DNA of 64,000 nucleotides from Ectopseudomonas oleovorans (lineage in GTDB: Bacteria > Pseudomonadota > Gammaproteobacteria > Pseudomonadales > Pseudomonadaceae). The stretch lies in NCBI RefSeq assembly GCF_003052605.1, contig NZ_QASO01000005.1, positions 51,345 through 115,344 of the forward strand, given 5' to 3'. Below the pieces are notes generated by a model. The model saw only the letters and a list, made by a program, of their open reading frames with translations, was not told where the DNA came from and ran no database searches. Shown piece by piece: positions 1 through 10,447 of the stretch. Numbering within the stretch: position 1 is the first letter of the stretch; each line of letters starts with the position of its first letter. The translations under genes were made by a program, and so were the position numbers.

Positions 1-1
1 G

Positions 2-123
2 GTGATCGATCAGAAGGTTCAGCGAGGCGCAGCCTTCACGTCTTCGGAGCTGGTCAAGGAGTACCTGGTCGCGAAGCTGGATGGCTTTGAGCGCGAGGTT
101 TTCGCAGCGCTGTTTCTGGATGC
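2..123 (+). pseudogene. RadC/JAB-domain protein, internal fragment
   Basis: Frame 2 reads VIDQKVQRGAAFTSSELV, then a stretch ending [13 protein letters not shown], which is the region just before the catalytic JAB metalloprotease motif of RadC-type proteins carried on plasmids and ICEs. The 5' end lies outside the window. At about position 124 the frame leaves the family and runs into IS3 transposase sequence on the other strand, so the HxHPSG-containing half is missing here. RadC genes are a usual backbone member near the integrase end of Tn4371-type ICEs, which fits the replication and transfer modules to the right. Function is lost in this copy unless the rest lies elsewhere. Confidence 0.6.
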
Positions 124-340
124 AAGGCCACCCGCGAGTACAGATCGATGACCACCGCCAGATAGAGACAACTTTCCCCCGTGGGCAGGTAGGTGATGTC
201 GCCCACCCATTTCTGATTCGGTGCCGATGCCGTGAAACCCTGCTTGAGCAGGTTATCTGACACCGGAATAGAGTGGCGGGAGCTGGTGGTGGCCTTGAAC
301 GTTCTGGCGCCTTTGGCACGCAGCTCAGCCCAGCCAATAC
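124..340 (-). mobile_element. IS3-family OrfB transposase remnant
   Basis: The reverse strand encodes about 72 residues of an IS3-type DDE transposase: an [20 protein letters not shown] stretch, then [20 protein letters not shown] and [13 protein letters not shown]. The [12 protein letters not shown] block carries the first catalytic Asp of the rve integrase domain. Both ends are missing: it starts next to the 3' end of a Crp/Fnr gene and stops inside radC. No terminal inverted repeats were found. It is a dead fragment that marks a rearrangement joining the stress cargo to the ICE backbone. Confidence 0.75.
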
Positions 341-342
341 CC

Positions 343-1065
343 CTATCTGAGCTGTGCTACGCAGGGCTGGAGACGCTCACTTTCCCGCTTGACGAGCCTG
401 TAGCACTCGCAACACAACTGCTCCAGCTGATGCCGATCGAGTACGGTAATGGTCTCGGCGTCGTAATCGATTATCCCTTGGCGCCTGAGCTTATCGGCAG
501 CGCCTACCATGTTCGTGCGACTCGTACCGGGCCTGTCTCCAAGCAACTCTTGCGGCACCGTCGCACCGTTACCCGGCAGATGATCAAGCCAGAGCAAGAG
601 CAGGCGACAGAGCTGCTGATCGATAGAATGATGCCGGGTACAAACGGCGGCCTGCGCCATCTGCGCGATCAAGGTTTGCGTATAACGCAGCACGAGTCCC
701 AGCAAATCTCCGTGACGGTCGAACTCATCCTTGAGCAGCGCACCCTCGAGGCGAAAGGCATGGCCGCTGCGCTGAACCACGGCACGGCTCGGGAGATTCT
801 CCCCGCCAATCGACAAGGCAATACCCACCATCCCGTCATCTCCAACGACCGAAATCTCCGTCGCGGCGCCGTGCTCTGTCTGGTAGAGCAGAGAAATGAG
901 GGCATCGACCGGGAAATAGACGTGACTCATCACATCATGTCGCTCATGGAGAACCTGGCCTGATGCAAGATGCACCCGCTCAAGGTGTGAAAAGAGCCGT
1001 GTACAGACATCCGGTGATAGCGCACTGAGCAGATGATTTCGCAGAGGCAGTGGTAGTTCTTGCAT
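343..1065 (-). CDS. Crp/Fnr-family transcriptional regulator (copy 1)
   Basis: This 240-residue protein has an N-terminal cyclic-nucleotide-binding-type beta barrel (about residues 15-130, including [14 protein letters not shown] and [15 protein letters not shown]) and a C-terminal winged helix ending [20 protein letters not shown]. The start at 1065 was chosen because it gives the family-typical [19 protein letters not shown]-terminus. No FNR-type Cys cluster is seen at the N-terminus. The recognition-helix region ([12 protein letters not shown]) departs from the GVRRxGVT pattern of the two paralogues at 18.4-20.0 kb, so target recognition may differ or be impaired. It is transcribed away from the giant glucan synthase gene, with about 290 bp between the two starts, and may regulate that gene. 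Confidence 0.85.
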   Translation of the reverse strand: MQELPLPLRNHLLSALSPDVCTRLFSHLERVHLASGQVLHERHDVMSHVYFPVDALISLLYQTEHGAATEISVVGDDGMVGIALSIGGENLPSRAVVQRSGHAFRLEGALLKDEFDRHGDLLGLVLRYTQTLIAQMAQAAVCTRHHSIDQQLCRLLLLWLDHLPGNGATVPQELLGDRPGTSRTNMVGAADKLRRQGIIDYDAETITVLDRHQLEQLCCECYRLVKRESERLQPCVAQLR

Positions 1066-1357
1066 GTTCGATCTCCCGCAGTACAAGCGCAACGCAGGCC
1101 CAGCATACGCCGAGAATACGGGCCGTCAGTACGCTGGGACACAAACGCCGCTAGAGGCGGGCTCCGTGACTGAGCAAAGCCTGGAATAACGCCTGGAGAG
1201 CCCGGTAGCTATGTGCGGCAGCGGACAGACGTCCCACCTGTTTCAGGGCCTGATGACTGTTCACGCATCTGCATCCGCGCAACGGCATGCTGGCAACCCT
1301 GGAGTGATTCCTCTGCGCTGGCCTGCCCGAACGCTGACGCCGCACGCCAGGAAGCAT

Positions 1358-4300
1358 ATGGATACTCAGTGGTCTAGCCTCATCCGGCGATTATGGCGCT
1401 CTACGCCCCGTACATTCGAATACGAGGCCGTCCTGCGCTCTGAACTGTTCAGCGCCGAGCAAATGGCGAACCATGGTGTCGAACTCGCGCATCAGCATCG
1501 ACTCAGCCAACACACCACCTCGGATGCCTTGCTGGAACGACTGACCGAGAACGCCGAGGTACTGGCGAGCAGCTGCCAGGCCATGACGGCCGCGACGCTT
1601 TCCAGCCAACGGGCTACACCCGCCGCCGAGTGGTTGCTGGATAATTTCTATCTGATCGAAGAGCAGATACGAACCGCCCAGAAGCACCTTCCCAGAGGCT
1701 ACTGCCGCGAGCTGCCTGGGCTGTCCAATGGGCCTTCGTCCACCCTGCCCCGCGTTTACGACATCGCCCTGGAAACCATCTCCCACGGGGATGGACGGGT
1801 CGACAGTGAAAGCCTGGGACGTTTCATCACCGCCTATCAATCCACCACCCCGCTGACGCTGGGCGAACTGTGGGCTGTGCCTATCATGTTGCGCCTTGCT
1901 CTGATCGAAAATCTGCGCCGTGTGGCCGCACGGGTCATGGCCAACTGGAATGACCGCAACCTGGCGAATCATTGGGCAGACCGCTTGAGTGAAACCGCAG
2001 AGCGCGATGCCAAGAGCATCGTGCTGGCCGTAGCGGACATGGCGCGTTCACCGCTGCCCATGACCAGCTCGTTCGTCGCCGAACTGGCGCGTCGGCTGCA
2101 GGGGCAGAACACGGCGCTCATCCTGCCGCTGACCTGGATCGAGCAGACACTGGCGGAGTCCGACCTGAACATAGAGCGTCTGGTGCAACAGGACGCGCAA
2201 TCACAAGCGGCCGAACAGGTCTCCATCAGCAACAGTATCAACAGCATGCGGATGCTCTCGGCAACCGATTGGCGCAAGTTCGTCGAGCGCATGAGTGGCG
2301 TGGAACAGGTGCTGCGCGAGGACCCTGCAGGCATCTACGCTCGCATGGACTTCGCCACGCGCGATCACTATCGACATGCGGTGGAACGTTTGTCCCGAGC
2401 CTGCCAGCACGACGAGACAGAAGTCGCGCGCGCGGCGCTCGCACTGGCCGCAGGCGCACCGCCTGATAGCCCGCGCATGGCCCATGTCGGTTTCTACCTG
2501 GTCGATAAGGGCGTACCGACACTGGAGCGACAGCTCGGTGTGCGTTTGTCGCTCATCGAGCATGGGCAACGGCTGCTGAGCCGTGCGCCACTGTATTTTT
2601 TCCTGATTCCGGCCCTGCTGCTCACCGTCCTGCTGGCCTGGCCCCTGCTGGCCCTGGCTCATGCCGATAATTGGTCGTTCGTGTACCTGGCCATGCTCAG
2701 CGTACCGCTCCTGCTGATGACCAGCCGCCTGGCCATCGGCCTGGTGAACTGGCTGGTGACCCTGACGATGCCGGCGAACATGTTGCCGCGCCTCGATTAC
2801 AGCGAGGGCATTCCCGCGGATGCCTGCACCCTCGTGGTAGTGCCGACACTCATTGGCAGCGCGATGGATGTCGACGAGTTGGTGGAGGGCATGGAGGTGC
2901 GCTACCTGGCCAACCGCGATAGCAATCTGCATTTTGCCCTGCTCACCGACTTCCTCGACGCGCAGCAGGAAACGCAGGATGAGGATGCGGCGCTGCTGGA
3001 GCGGGCGAGCCAGGCAATCGAAGCATTGAATGACAAGTACCCGGCCATGGAAGGCAGCCGGTTCAACCTGTTGCACCGGCCCAGACGCTGGAACCCGGCT
3101 GAGCGCCGCTGGATGGGGCATGAACGCAAACGCGGCAAGCTGAGCGAGCTCAATGCCGTGTTGCGCGGCCAAGGACGAGAGCGCTTCGCCTCGATCGTCG
3201 GCGATCTGGCGCGGCTGCAGCAGACTGTCTACGTGATCACCCTGGACACTGACACGCAGCTACCGCGTGATGTCGCACGCCAGCTCATCGGCACCCTCGC
3301 TCACCCCCTGAACGTGGCACAGTTCGACGCCAGCACGCGACGCATCACTAGCGGTTACGCGATCCTGCAGCCACGGGTCGGCATCAGCCTGTCGAGTATC
3401 GCGCGCTCGACCTACGCCCACCTGTTCGGCAGCGATGCAGGGATCGATCCGTACACGCGCGCGGTTTCCGATGTCTATCAGGATCTGTTCAATAATGGTT
3501 CGTTCATCGGCAAGGGCATCTATGCCGTGGATGCCTTCGAACGGGCACTGGAAGATTGCCTGCCGGCAAACCGCATCCTGAGTCATGACCTCATAGAGGG
3601 GTGCTATGCGCGCTCCGGCCTGATCAGCGACATCCAGGTTTACGAGGAGTACCCCGCCTGTTACAGCGCCGATGCCAAACGGCACCATCGCTGGATTCGC
3701 GGTGACTGGCAGTTGCTGCCCTGGTTGCTCTCATGCCCGCCCTCGGCTGGCTGCCAGCAGGCCACCGGTCTGGATGCTCTGGGCCGCTGGAAGATCTTCG
3801 ACAACCTGCGCCGCAGCCTCGAGCCGACGGCTTTTCTGTGCGGTCTCCTATGGGCCTGGTTCGCCAGCTCGCAGCCACCGCTATGGACACTGGCGATCAT
3901 TGCCCTGGTGCTCACGCAACCCTTGCTTGGCCTACTGCACGAATTGCTGCACAAGCCACCGGAAGTGCCGCTGCGTCTGCATCTGACGACAACCCTGCGC
4001 AGCAGCGGATCGAGCTTTCAGCGAGCCCTGTTGCCGCTGGTCTGGCTGCCTTTCGAGACGCTCAACAGCCTGGATGCAATCGGCCGAACGCTATGGAGAA
4101 TGCTGGTCAGTCATCGCAACCTGCTGCAGTGGAACCCTTCTCGGCAAGTCGAGCGCGGTAGTCGCAACGATTTATCCGGGCTGTATCGCCTCATGTGGGT
4201 GTGTCCGGTACTCGCCGCCGGCCTGTTCATTCTGCTGTTCATGCAGCCTATGGCTCTGGCGGTCGCCGCCCCCTTTCTGCTCGCCTGGACGATGGCTCCC

Positions 4301-7300
4301 GCACTTGCCTGGTGGCTGAGCAAGCCGTCGGCCTCGCTGGTGTTCGAGCCCAGTGCACACGAGCGACGCTTCCTGCGCCAGCAGGCCCGGCGGAACTGGG
4401 CATTCTTCGATGACCTGGTAGGCCCTGCGGACAACTGGCTGCCGCCGGATAACATCCAGGAACAGCCGGTTGCCGTCACCGCGCATCGCACCTCCCCCAC
4501 CAACATGGGGATGGCCCTGCTGTCCCACCTGGCCGCCCATGATTTCGCCTATGTCAGCGGCGGGCGCTTGCTCTCGCGACTGGAGCATATGCTGACCAGC
4601 ATGGCCCTGCTGCAGCGCCATCGCCGGCATTTCTACAACTGGTACGACACACTCACCCTGAAACCGCTACCGCCGCATTACATCTCGACGGTGGACAGCG
4701 GCAACCTGGCCGGCCTGCTCATGACACTGCGCCAGGGACTGCTGGAGTTGCCAGATGCTCCGCCGAATGACGCGCGCACGCTGCAGGGCCTCAGAGATTG
4801 CCTCGATGTCCTGCAGGAAGCCGTGCTGGATGCCGGTCTGGATGAACAGCTTCTCGACGAGCTGTTCAAGGTATTGGCAGCGCCAGCGCTCACGCCCGAG
4901 TCCCCGAACGACCTGCTGCCTACCGTGCAGCGCCTGCTCGAGCAGGCAGAGAAACTGGCCGTGCCTCTGGGCCAGCAAGACGAACCCAGCTACTGGTTAC
5001 AGGTGCTGAGCGCACAATGCCGAGACCTGAGTGCTGAAATGTCCAGCCTGCTCCTGCCAGGTGAACGGTCGCAGCTCGTCACCTGGCGGCAACTGGCAAC
5101 GCTCGATGCCAACGACTGGTCGGCAGACGAGCAGGTGCCAACGCGCAAAGCCAAAGCCTGCGCAATGGAGCGAATCGCGCTGGTAGAACGCCTGGCCAAA
5201 TTGGCCGGCGACCTAGCAGACATGGATTTCACCTTTCTCTACGACCCGCAGCGAGACCTGCTGGCCATCGGTTACAACGCCGATGAACAGCGCCTCGATG
5301 GCGCCTACTACGACCTGCTGGCCTCGGAGGCGCGGCTGACCAACTTCGTGGTGATTGCCCAAGGTCAGCTGCCACAGGAGGGCTGGTTCGCCCTCGGACG
5401 GCTGTTGACCAGCAGCGGTGGCGTCCCGGTACTGCTGTCGTGGACCGGCTCGATGTTCGAGTACCTCATGCCGCTGCTGGTCATGCCCAGTTACCCGAGA
5501 ACCTTGCTGGACCAGACCTGCAAGGCCGCAGTAGCGCGCCAGATCGATTATGCCGGCAAGCTCGGCCTGCCCTGGGGCGTATCCGAGTCGGGCTACAACG
5601 CCCTAGATACGCAGTTGAACTATCAGTACCGAGCGTTCGGCGTTCCAGGCCTTGGCCTGAAACGCGGGCTCGGCGACGACATCGTCATCGCCCCCTACGC
5701 ATCGGCTCTGGCACTGATGGTGGCGCCTGCCGAGGCGTGCCGAAACCTGCAGGCGCTGGCTGGCATGGGCATGGCGGGTCGCTATGGCCTGTACGAGGCA
5801 CTGGACTTCACCAGCACGCGCTTGCCCCTGGGGCGCAGCTCGGCGGTGATCCAGTCGTTCATGGCCCATCACCAGGGCATGAGCTTCCTGGCGCTTACTG
5901 CCGTGCTGCTCGAGCGCCCCATGCATCGGCGCTTCGAGGCCGATCCACAGTTCCAGGCCACTGCCTTGCTGCTCCAGGAGCGCATGCCCAAGAGTGCGAC
6001 TCAATACCTGCATGCGCCCCAGGTGGCGCAAGAAGAAGCGGCAACTCGCGCCGATGAAAGCAAGTTGCGCGTCTATACCCACCCTGATCGCGCCCACCCT
6101 GCCGTCCAGTTGCTCTCCAACGGCCATTATCACGTGATGATCAGCCATGCCGGCGGAGGCTACAGCCGTTGCGACGAGCTCGCCGTCACCCGCTGGCAGG
6201 AGGACGTTACCTGTGATGCCGCCGGGACGTTCTGCTACCTGCGCGACACAGCCAGTGGTGCATTCTGGTCAAGCGCATTCCAACCAACGCTGCAACGCAC
6301 GGAGAGTTTCGAGGCGATATTCACCGACGCCAGAGCCGAATTCCGCGTGCGCGAACGGGATATCGACACGCACACTGAGATCGTCGTTTCCCCCGAGGAC
6401 AATGCCGAGCTGCGTCGTCTGCATATCAGCAATCGTGGCGCCACGCGTCGCTCCATCGAGCTGACCAGCTACGCAGAAGTGGTGCTGGCGCCACAGCGCA
6501 GCGACTCGGCCCATCCAGCCTTCAGCAAGTTGTTCATAGAGACCGAGCTGCATGCGGATCTACAAGCGATTCTGTGTACCCGCCGACCGCGCTCGAAAAC
6601 GGAACGCAGCACTTGGCTATGTCATTTGCTGGCAGCCCATGGCGTGGACATCCAAGCGATTTCCTACGAAACCGACCGAGCCCGATTCATCGGCCGCGGG
6701 CGCAACCTCGCACAACCGGCGGCGATGGACGTCGATGAGCTCTCAGGCACCGCCGGCGCCGTGCTCGATCCAATCGTGGCGATACGCTGCCGATTCGTTC
6801 TGGAGGCCGGCCAGGGTGCAATCATCGACCTGGTAAGCGGCGTCAGCGACAGCCGCGCCGGGTGCCTGCATCTGATCAACAAATACCGCGACCGTCACCT
6901 CGCCGATCGCGTCTTCGATCTGGCCTGGACGCATAGCCAGGTACTGCTGCGGCAATTGAATATCAGCCACGCCGATGCACGCCTGTTCGAGCAGATGGCC
7001 GCGTCGATCCTCTACAGCGCGCCCACATTGCGTGCGTCCCCTCAGATTCTGGCGGCCAACCAGCGTAATCAGAGTGGGCTATGGGGCCAGGCCATCTCGG
7101 GCGATCTGCCAATCGTACTGCTGCAAATTTCCAGCGCCGGTAACATCGAACTGGTGCGGCAACTGGTACAGGCCCACGCCTACTGGCGCCAGAAAGGGCT
7201 GGTGGTCGATCTTGTGATCTGGAACGAAGACCAGGCCGGCTATCGACAAAACCTGCAAGACCTCATCCTGGGCCTGGCGACCTCCGGCAGCGAGGCCCAT

Positions 7301-9979
7301 CTGCTGGATCGACCCGGCGGCATTTTCGTGCGCCCGGTACAACAGTTGTCCAGCGAGGATCGGATTCTAATGCAGGCGGTGGCGCACCTCGTGCTCAGCG
7401 ACAGGCACGGCCGTCTTTCCGAGCAGATCCGCCATCGCAAAGCCGGTCCGGCCTTGCCCGCATTCGATGCGCGTTTGCTGCGTAAGCCCGCGTGCAGCTC
7501 AATAATTCCGGAGCCAGATCCAAGCCTGTTGCTGAGCAATCCCTATGGAGGATTCAGCGCCGATGGCAACGAATACGTCATTGACCTGACACCAGGCCAA
7601 CCCACACCGGCGCCCTGGGTCAACGTGATCGCCAACCCTCACTTCGGCACGGTGATCTCGGAAAGCGGCAGCGCCTACACCTGGCATGAGAATGCTCACG
7701 AATTCCGTCTCACGCCGTGGTGCAACGACCCCATCACCGACGCCAGCGAAGAGGCTATCTACGTGCGTGATGAGGACAGTGGCCACTACTGGTCGCCGAC
7801 TGCCCTGCCCTGTCCGGGAAACGGTCGTTACCTCACCCGCCACGGGTTCGGCTACAGCCTGTTCGAGCATGATGAGGACGGCATCCAGACCGAGCTGCGC
7901 ATCTACGTGGCACTGGAGGCACCGATAAAGTTCTCGCAGTTGCTGGTGCGCAACACCTCGGATTTGCCACGGCGACTCTCTATCACCGGCTATGTGGCCT
8001 GGGTTCTGGGCGAACTGCGCAGTCAATCGACCATGCACATCGTTACTGATGCAGACTTGGACACTGGCGCCCTGTTCGCACGCAACGCCTACTCGATCGA
8101 GTTCCCTGGCCGGGTGGCGTTCTTCGATGTCGATATGCCGCTCATGAGCAGTACGGCCGACCGCAGCGAATTCATCGGCCGCAATGGCAACCTCAAGGCA
8201 CCGGCAGCCATGGCCCAGGAGCAGCTGTCAGGGCGTAGAGGTACTGGGCTCGACCCCTGCGCCGCGCTGCGCGTGGAGATCGAACTGGCGCCAGGGGAAA
8301 GCCGTGAGGTGATCTTTCGCCTCGGCGCCGAGCAGAACGCAAAAAGCGCCTCTCGCCTGGTTCAACGCATGCGTGGTAGCGCGACAGCAGCGATCGAGCT
8401 GGAAACCGTGCGCACCCACTGGCGCTCGACGCTGGCAGCGGTGCAGATTGAAACACCCGAGCCGGCGCTCGATGTCCTGGTGAACGGCTGGCTGATGTAT
8501 CAGATCATCGCCAGCCGCTTCTGGGCACGCAGTGGTTACTACCAGTCTGGCGGCGCCATCGGCTTTCGCGATCAATTGCAGGACGGCATGGCCATGCTGC
8601 ACACCGAGCCGGCAGCGGTGCGCCGACATCTGCTGCTGTGCGCAGCACACCAGTACATCGAGGGCGATGTGCAGCACTGGTGGCATCCACCGATGAACCG
8701 TGGTGTGCGTACTGGCTGTTCCGATGACTATCTCTGGCTGGCACTGGCAACCAGCCGCTACGTGCAAGTCACGGGTGACCACAGCGTACTTTCGGAAAGC
8801 GTTGGATACTTGGAAGGGCGCGCACTCAATAACGGAGAGGAATCCTACTACGACCTGCCCGGCCAGTCGGCCCGGTACGAGACCCTCTATCAGCACTGTG
8901 TGCGTGCCATCGACCACAGCCTGCCACGCGGCGTTCACGGCCTGCCGCTGATGGGGCATGGTGACTGGAATGACGGGATGAACCGGGTCGGTGAACAGGG
9001 CAAGGGGGAAAGCGTCTGGCTAGGTTTCTTCGGCCACGAGGTGTTGCGCCAGTTCGCGACAATCGCCGAGCTCAATGGCGACCCGGACTTTGCCCGCCTC
9101 TGCCTGGAACAAGCCGCAGCCCTCGGTAACAGCCTGGAAGCATCCGCCTGGGATGGTGCCTGGTATCGTCGTGCCTACTTCGACGACGGCACGCCGCTGG
9201 GCTCTGCCAGCAACGATGAGTGCCGTATCGACTCCATCACCCAGAGCTGGTGCGTACTCTCGGGCGCGGCCCCCGAGAAGCGCCAGCGCATGGCCATGGA
9301 GTCGCTCGACCATCACCTGTTTCGTCGCGACATGGGCCTGATCAAGCTGCTCACCCCGCCCTTCGACAGCGGCGCCATGGATCCTGGCTATATCAAGGGT
9401 TATCTACCCGGCATCCGCGAAAACGGCGGCCAGTACACCCACGCTGCGGTCTGGGCAAGCATGGCCTTCGCCGCGCTGGGCGACAGCGCGCGGGCCTGGG
9501 AAATCCTCCACGCCATCAACCCCATCACTCATGGTGACAGTGCCACTGCGATTGCGACCTACAAGATCGAGCCCTACGTGATGGCTGCCGATGTCTACGG
9601 CATGCCACCTCATGAGGGGCGTGGCGGCTGGAGTTGGTACACCGGCTCCGCCGGGTGGATGTACCGCTTGATCGTCGAGTCCTTGCTCGGTGTGCAACGC
9701 AACGGCGCCTGCCTGCATATTCGTCCGCTGTTGCCGGCACATTGGCCCGGTTTCACCTTGCACTACCGCTATGGCGCCACGCCTTACCGAATCACGGTGC
9801 TACGCACAGAGCAGAAAGAACAGACGATCGACCTCGATGACATCCGTCTTGAAGGCGATAGGGTGCCAATGCGTGATGATGATCGGGAACACCATGTGGA
9901 CATCAAGCTGCCGCTGAATCTCATCAGCAGCCCTAATCCCGTCATGCCGCCCACTCAGCCTTTGGACATCACGGAGTAA
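1358..9979 (+). CDS. Cyclic beta-glucan synthase-like giant membrane protein (NdvB/ChvB type)
   Basis: This 2,873-residue protein matches the size and order of cyclic beta-1,2-glucan synthases. An N-terminal region leads into membrane helices at about residues 411-470. A GT84-type glycosyltransferase domain follows, with VITLDTDTQLPRD near residue 631 and HHRWIRGDWQ near 778, then more membrane segments around 825-860 and 940-1010. Two tandem carbohydrate-binding/GH94-type blocks come next; the C-terminal one holds GHGDWNDGMNRVGEQGKGES near 2534, the usual GH94 catalytic-Asp region. The family makes periplasmic cyclic glucans from UDP-glucose, uses the GH94 end to set chain length, and serves in osmoadaptation and surface interaction. 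An upstream in-frame start at 1211 exists, but AGGAAG precedes the ATG at 1358. CsbD follows 5 bp later. Confidence 0.88.
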   Translation: MDTQWSSLIRRLWRSTPRTFEYEAVLRSELFSAEQMANHGVELAHQHRLSQHTTSDALLERLTENAEVLASSCQAMTAATLSSQRATPAAEWLLDNFYLIEEQIRTAQKHLPRGYCRELPGLSNGPSSTLPRVYDIALETISHGDGRVDSESLGRFITAYQSTTPLTLGELWAVPIMLRLALIENLRRVAARVMANWNDRNLANHWADRLSETAERDAKSIVLAVADMARSPLPMTSSFVAELARRLQGQNTALILPLTWIEQTLAESDLNIERLVQQDAQSQAAEQVSISNSINSMRMLSATDWRKFVERMSGVEQVLREDPAGIYARMDFATRDHYRHAVERLSRACQHDETEVARAALALAAGAPPDSPRMAHVGFYLVDKGVPTLERQLGVRLSLIEHGQRLLSRAPLYFFLIPALLLTVLLAWPLLALAHADNWSFVYLAMLSVPLLLMTSRLAIGLVNWLVTLTMPANMLPRLDYSEGIPADACTLVVVPTLIGSAMDVDELVEGMEVRYLANRDSNLHFALLTDFLDAQQETQDEDAALLERASQAIEALNDKYPAMEGSRFNLLHRPRRWNPAERRWMGHERKRGKLSELNAVLRGQGRERFASIVGDLARLQQTVYVITLDTDTQLPRDVARQLIGTLAHPLNVAQFDASTRRITSGYAILQPRVGISLSSIARSTYAHLFGSDAGIDPYTRAVSDVYQDLFNNGSFIGKGIYAVDAFERALEDCLPANRILSHDLIEGCYARSGLISDIQVYEEYPACYSADAKRHHRWIRGDWQLLPWLLSCPPSAGCQQATGLDALGRWKIFDNLRRSLEPTAFLCGLLWAWFASSQPPLWTLAIIALVLTQPLLGLLHELLHKPPEVPLRLHLTTTLRSSGSSFQRALLPLVWLPFETLNSLDAIGRTLWRMLVSHRNLLQWNPSRQVERGSRNDLSGLYRLMWVCPVLAAGLFILLFMQPMALAVAAPFLLAWTMAPALAWWLSKPSASLVFEPSAHERRFLRQQARRNWAFFDDLVGPADNWLPPDNIQEQPVAVTAHRTSPTNMGMALLSHLAAHDFAYVSGGRLLSRLEHMLTSMALLQRHRRHFYNWYDTLTLKPLPPHYISTVDSGNLAGLLMTLRQGLLELPDAPPNDARTLQGLRDCLDVLQEAVLDAGLDEQLLDELFKVLAAPALTPESPNDLLPTVQRLLEQAEKLAVPLGQQDEPSYWLQVLSAQCRDLSAEMSSLLLPGERSQLVTWRQLATLDANDWSADEQVPTRKAKACAMERIALVERLAKLAGDLADMDFTFLYDPQRDLLAIGYNADEQRLDGAYYDLLASEARLTNFVVIAQGQLPQEGWFALGRLLTSSGGVPVLLSWTGSMFEYLMPLLVMPSYPRTLLDQTCKAAVARQIDYAGKLGLPWGVSESGYNALDTQLNYQYRAFGVPGLGLKRGLGDDIVIAPYASALALMVAPAEACRNLQALAGMGMAGRYGLYEALDFTSTRLPLGRSSAVIQSFMAHHQGMSFLALTAVLLERPMHRRFEADPQFQATALLLQERMPKSATQYLHAPQVAQEEAATRADESKLRVYTHPDRAHPAVQLLSNGHYHVMISHAGGGYSRCDELAVTRWQEDVTCDAAGTFCYLRDTASGAFWSSAFQPTLQRTESFEAIFTDARAEFRVRERDIDTHTEIVVSPEDNAELRRLHISNRGATRRSIELTSYAEVVLAPQRSDSAHPAFSKLFIETELHADLQAILCTRRPRSKTERSTWLCHLLAAHGVDIQAISYETDRARFIGRGRNLAQPAAMDVDELSGTAGAVLDPIVAIRCRFVLEAGQGAIIDLVSGVSDSRAGCLHLINKYRDRHLADRVFDLAWTHSQVLLRQLNISHADARLFEQMAASILYSAPTLRASPQILAANQRNQSGLWGQAISGDLPIVLLQISSAGNIELVRQLVQAHAYWRQKGLVVDLVIWNEDQAGYRQNLQDLILGLATSGSEAHLLDRPGGIFVRPVQQLSSEDRILMQAVAHLVLSDRHGRLSEQIRHRKAGPALPAFDARLLRKPACSSIIPEPDPSLLLSNPYGGFSADGNEYVIDLTPGQPTPAPWVNVIANPHFGTVISESGSAYTWHENAHEFRLTPWCNDPITDASEEAIYVRDEDSGHYWSPTALPCPGNGRYLTRHGFGYSLFEHDEDGIQTELRIYVALEAPIKFSQLLVRNTSDLPRRLSITGYVAWVLGELRSQSTMHIVTDADLDTGALFARNAYSIEFPGRVAFFDVDMPLMSSTADRSEFIGRNGNLKAPAAMAQEQLSGRRGTGLDPCAALRVEIELAPGESREVIFRLGAEQNAKSASRLVQRMRGSATAAIELETVRTHWRSTLAAVQIETPEPALDVLVNGWLMYQIIASRFWARSGYYQSGGAIGFRDQLQDGMAMLHTEPAAVRRHLLLCAAHQYIEGDVQHWWHPPMNRGVRTGCSDDYLWLALATSRYVQVTGDHSVLSESVGYLEGRALNNGEESYYDLPGQSARYETLYQHCVRAIDHSLPRGVHGLPLMGHGDWNDGMNRVGEQGKGESVWLGFFGHEVLRQFATIAELNGDPDFARLCLEQAAALGNSLEASAWDGAWYRRAYFDDGTPLGSASNDECRIDSITQSWCVLSGAAPEKRQRMAMESLDHHLFRRDMGLIKLLTPPFDSGAMDPGYIKGYLPGIRENGGQYTHAAVWASMAFAALGDSARAWEILHAINPITHGDSATAIATYKIEPYVMAADVYGMPPHEGRGGWSWYTGSAGWMYRLIVESLLGVQRNGACLHIRPLLPAHWPGFTLHYRYGATPYRITVLRTEQKEQTIDLDDIRLEGDRVPMRDDDREHHVDIKLPLNLISSPNPVMPPTQPLDITE

Positions 9980-9984
9980 GTCAA

Positions 9985-10200
9985 ATGAGCAGACTACTTA
10001 GCGACATCATCAAAGGAAAATGGCGGCAGCTGGCTGGTCCGGCCATGATCAACTGGGATGAGTTGACCCTTAATGAACTGATCAAATCCGAAGGGGATCA
10101 AGATAAATTGACCCACCTCGTAGAGGCACGCTACGGCATGACCCACGAAGAAGCAGAAAAACAGGTGCTGAGCTTCTTCGAGCGCAATCGCACCACCTGA
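9985..10200 (+). CDS. CsbD-family stress protein (copy 1)
   Basis: This 71-residue soluble protein has the CsbD pattern: KGKWRQLAGPAMINWDELT at residues 10-28, then EGDQDKLTHLVEARYGMTHE and a helical C-terminus. CsbD proteins are small, general-stress-induced proteins of unknown biochemical role. It starts 5 bp after the glucan synthase stop, so it is probably co-transcribed. A second copy lies at 11843-12055. Confidence 0.88.
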   Translation: MSRLLSDIIKGKWRQLAGPAMINWDELTLNELIKSEGDQDKLTHLVEARYGMTHEEAEKQVLSFFERNRTT

Positions 10201-10270
10201 TACCTACGCACGTCTTGAAGACGCAGCCTGCTGGAATGACCGAGCAGACGAGCAAAAGCCACCAGCCGAG

Positions 10271-10447
10271 CTAGCTATCCATCAAGTCATCTTGCAAGTC
10301 TCGTGTCGATTGTTCGCGCTTATCGCGCCTGAGAAGTCGACGCTCACGCTGCTCAACCTCTTGCTGGTGACTGCTCGAATCAGAGCTCCCGGGCAAGTAC
10401 TGGTCAGCAGGTTTACTTGGTTGGTCAGATTTCTTGGGCTTGTGCAT
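10271..10447 (-). CDS. Small hydrophilic protein, unknown
   Basis: This is a 58-residue, highly charged reading frame beginning MHKPKKSDQPSKPADQYLPG, with an Arg/Glu-rich middle (EVEQRERRLLRRDKREQ). I do not recognise a family. It resembles, in composition only, the Pro/Lys-rich small proteins at 11598 and 15686, which supports a real small gene in this stress cluster. The start at 10447 was preferred to the upstream ATG for that N-terminal similarity. It could still be a chance frame. Confidence 0.4.
   Translation of the reverse strand: MHKPKKSDQPSKPADQYLPGSSDSSSHQQEVEQRERRLLRRDKREQSTRDLQDDLMDS

Noticed and set aside
232..963. 243-codon plus-strand frame at the left edge
   Set aside because: It is antisense to the IS3 remnant and a clear Crp/Fnr gene.
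2201..3172. 323-codon minus-strand frame inside the glucan synthase gene
   Set aside because: High-GC antisense frame with His/Gln-rich low-complexity sequence; the plus strand encodes the family-typical protein.
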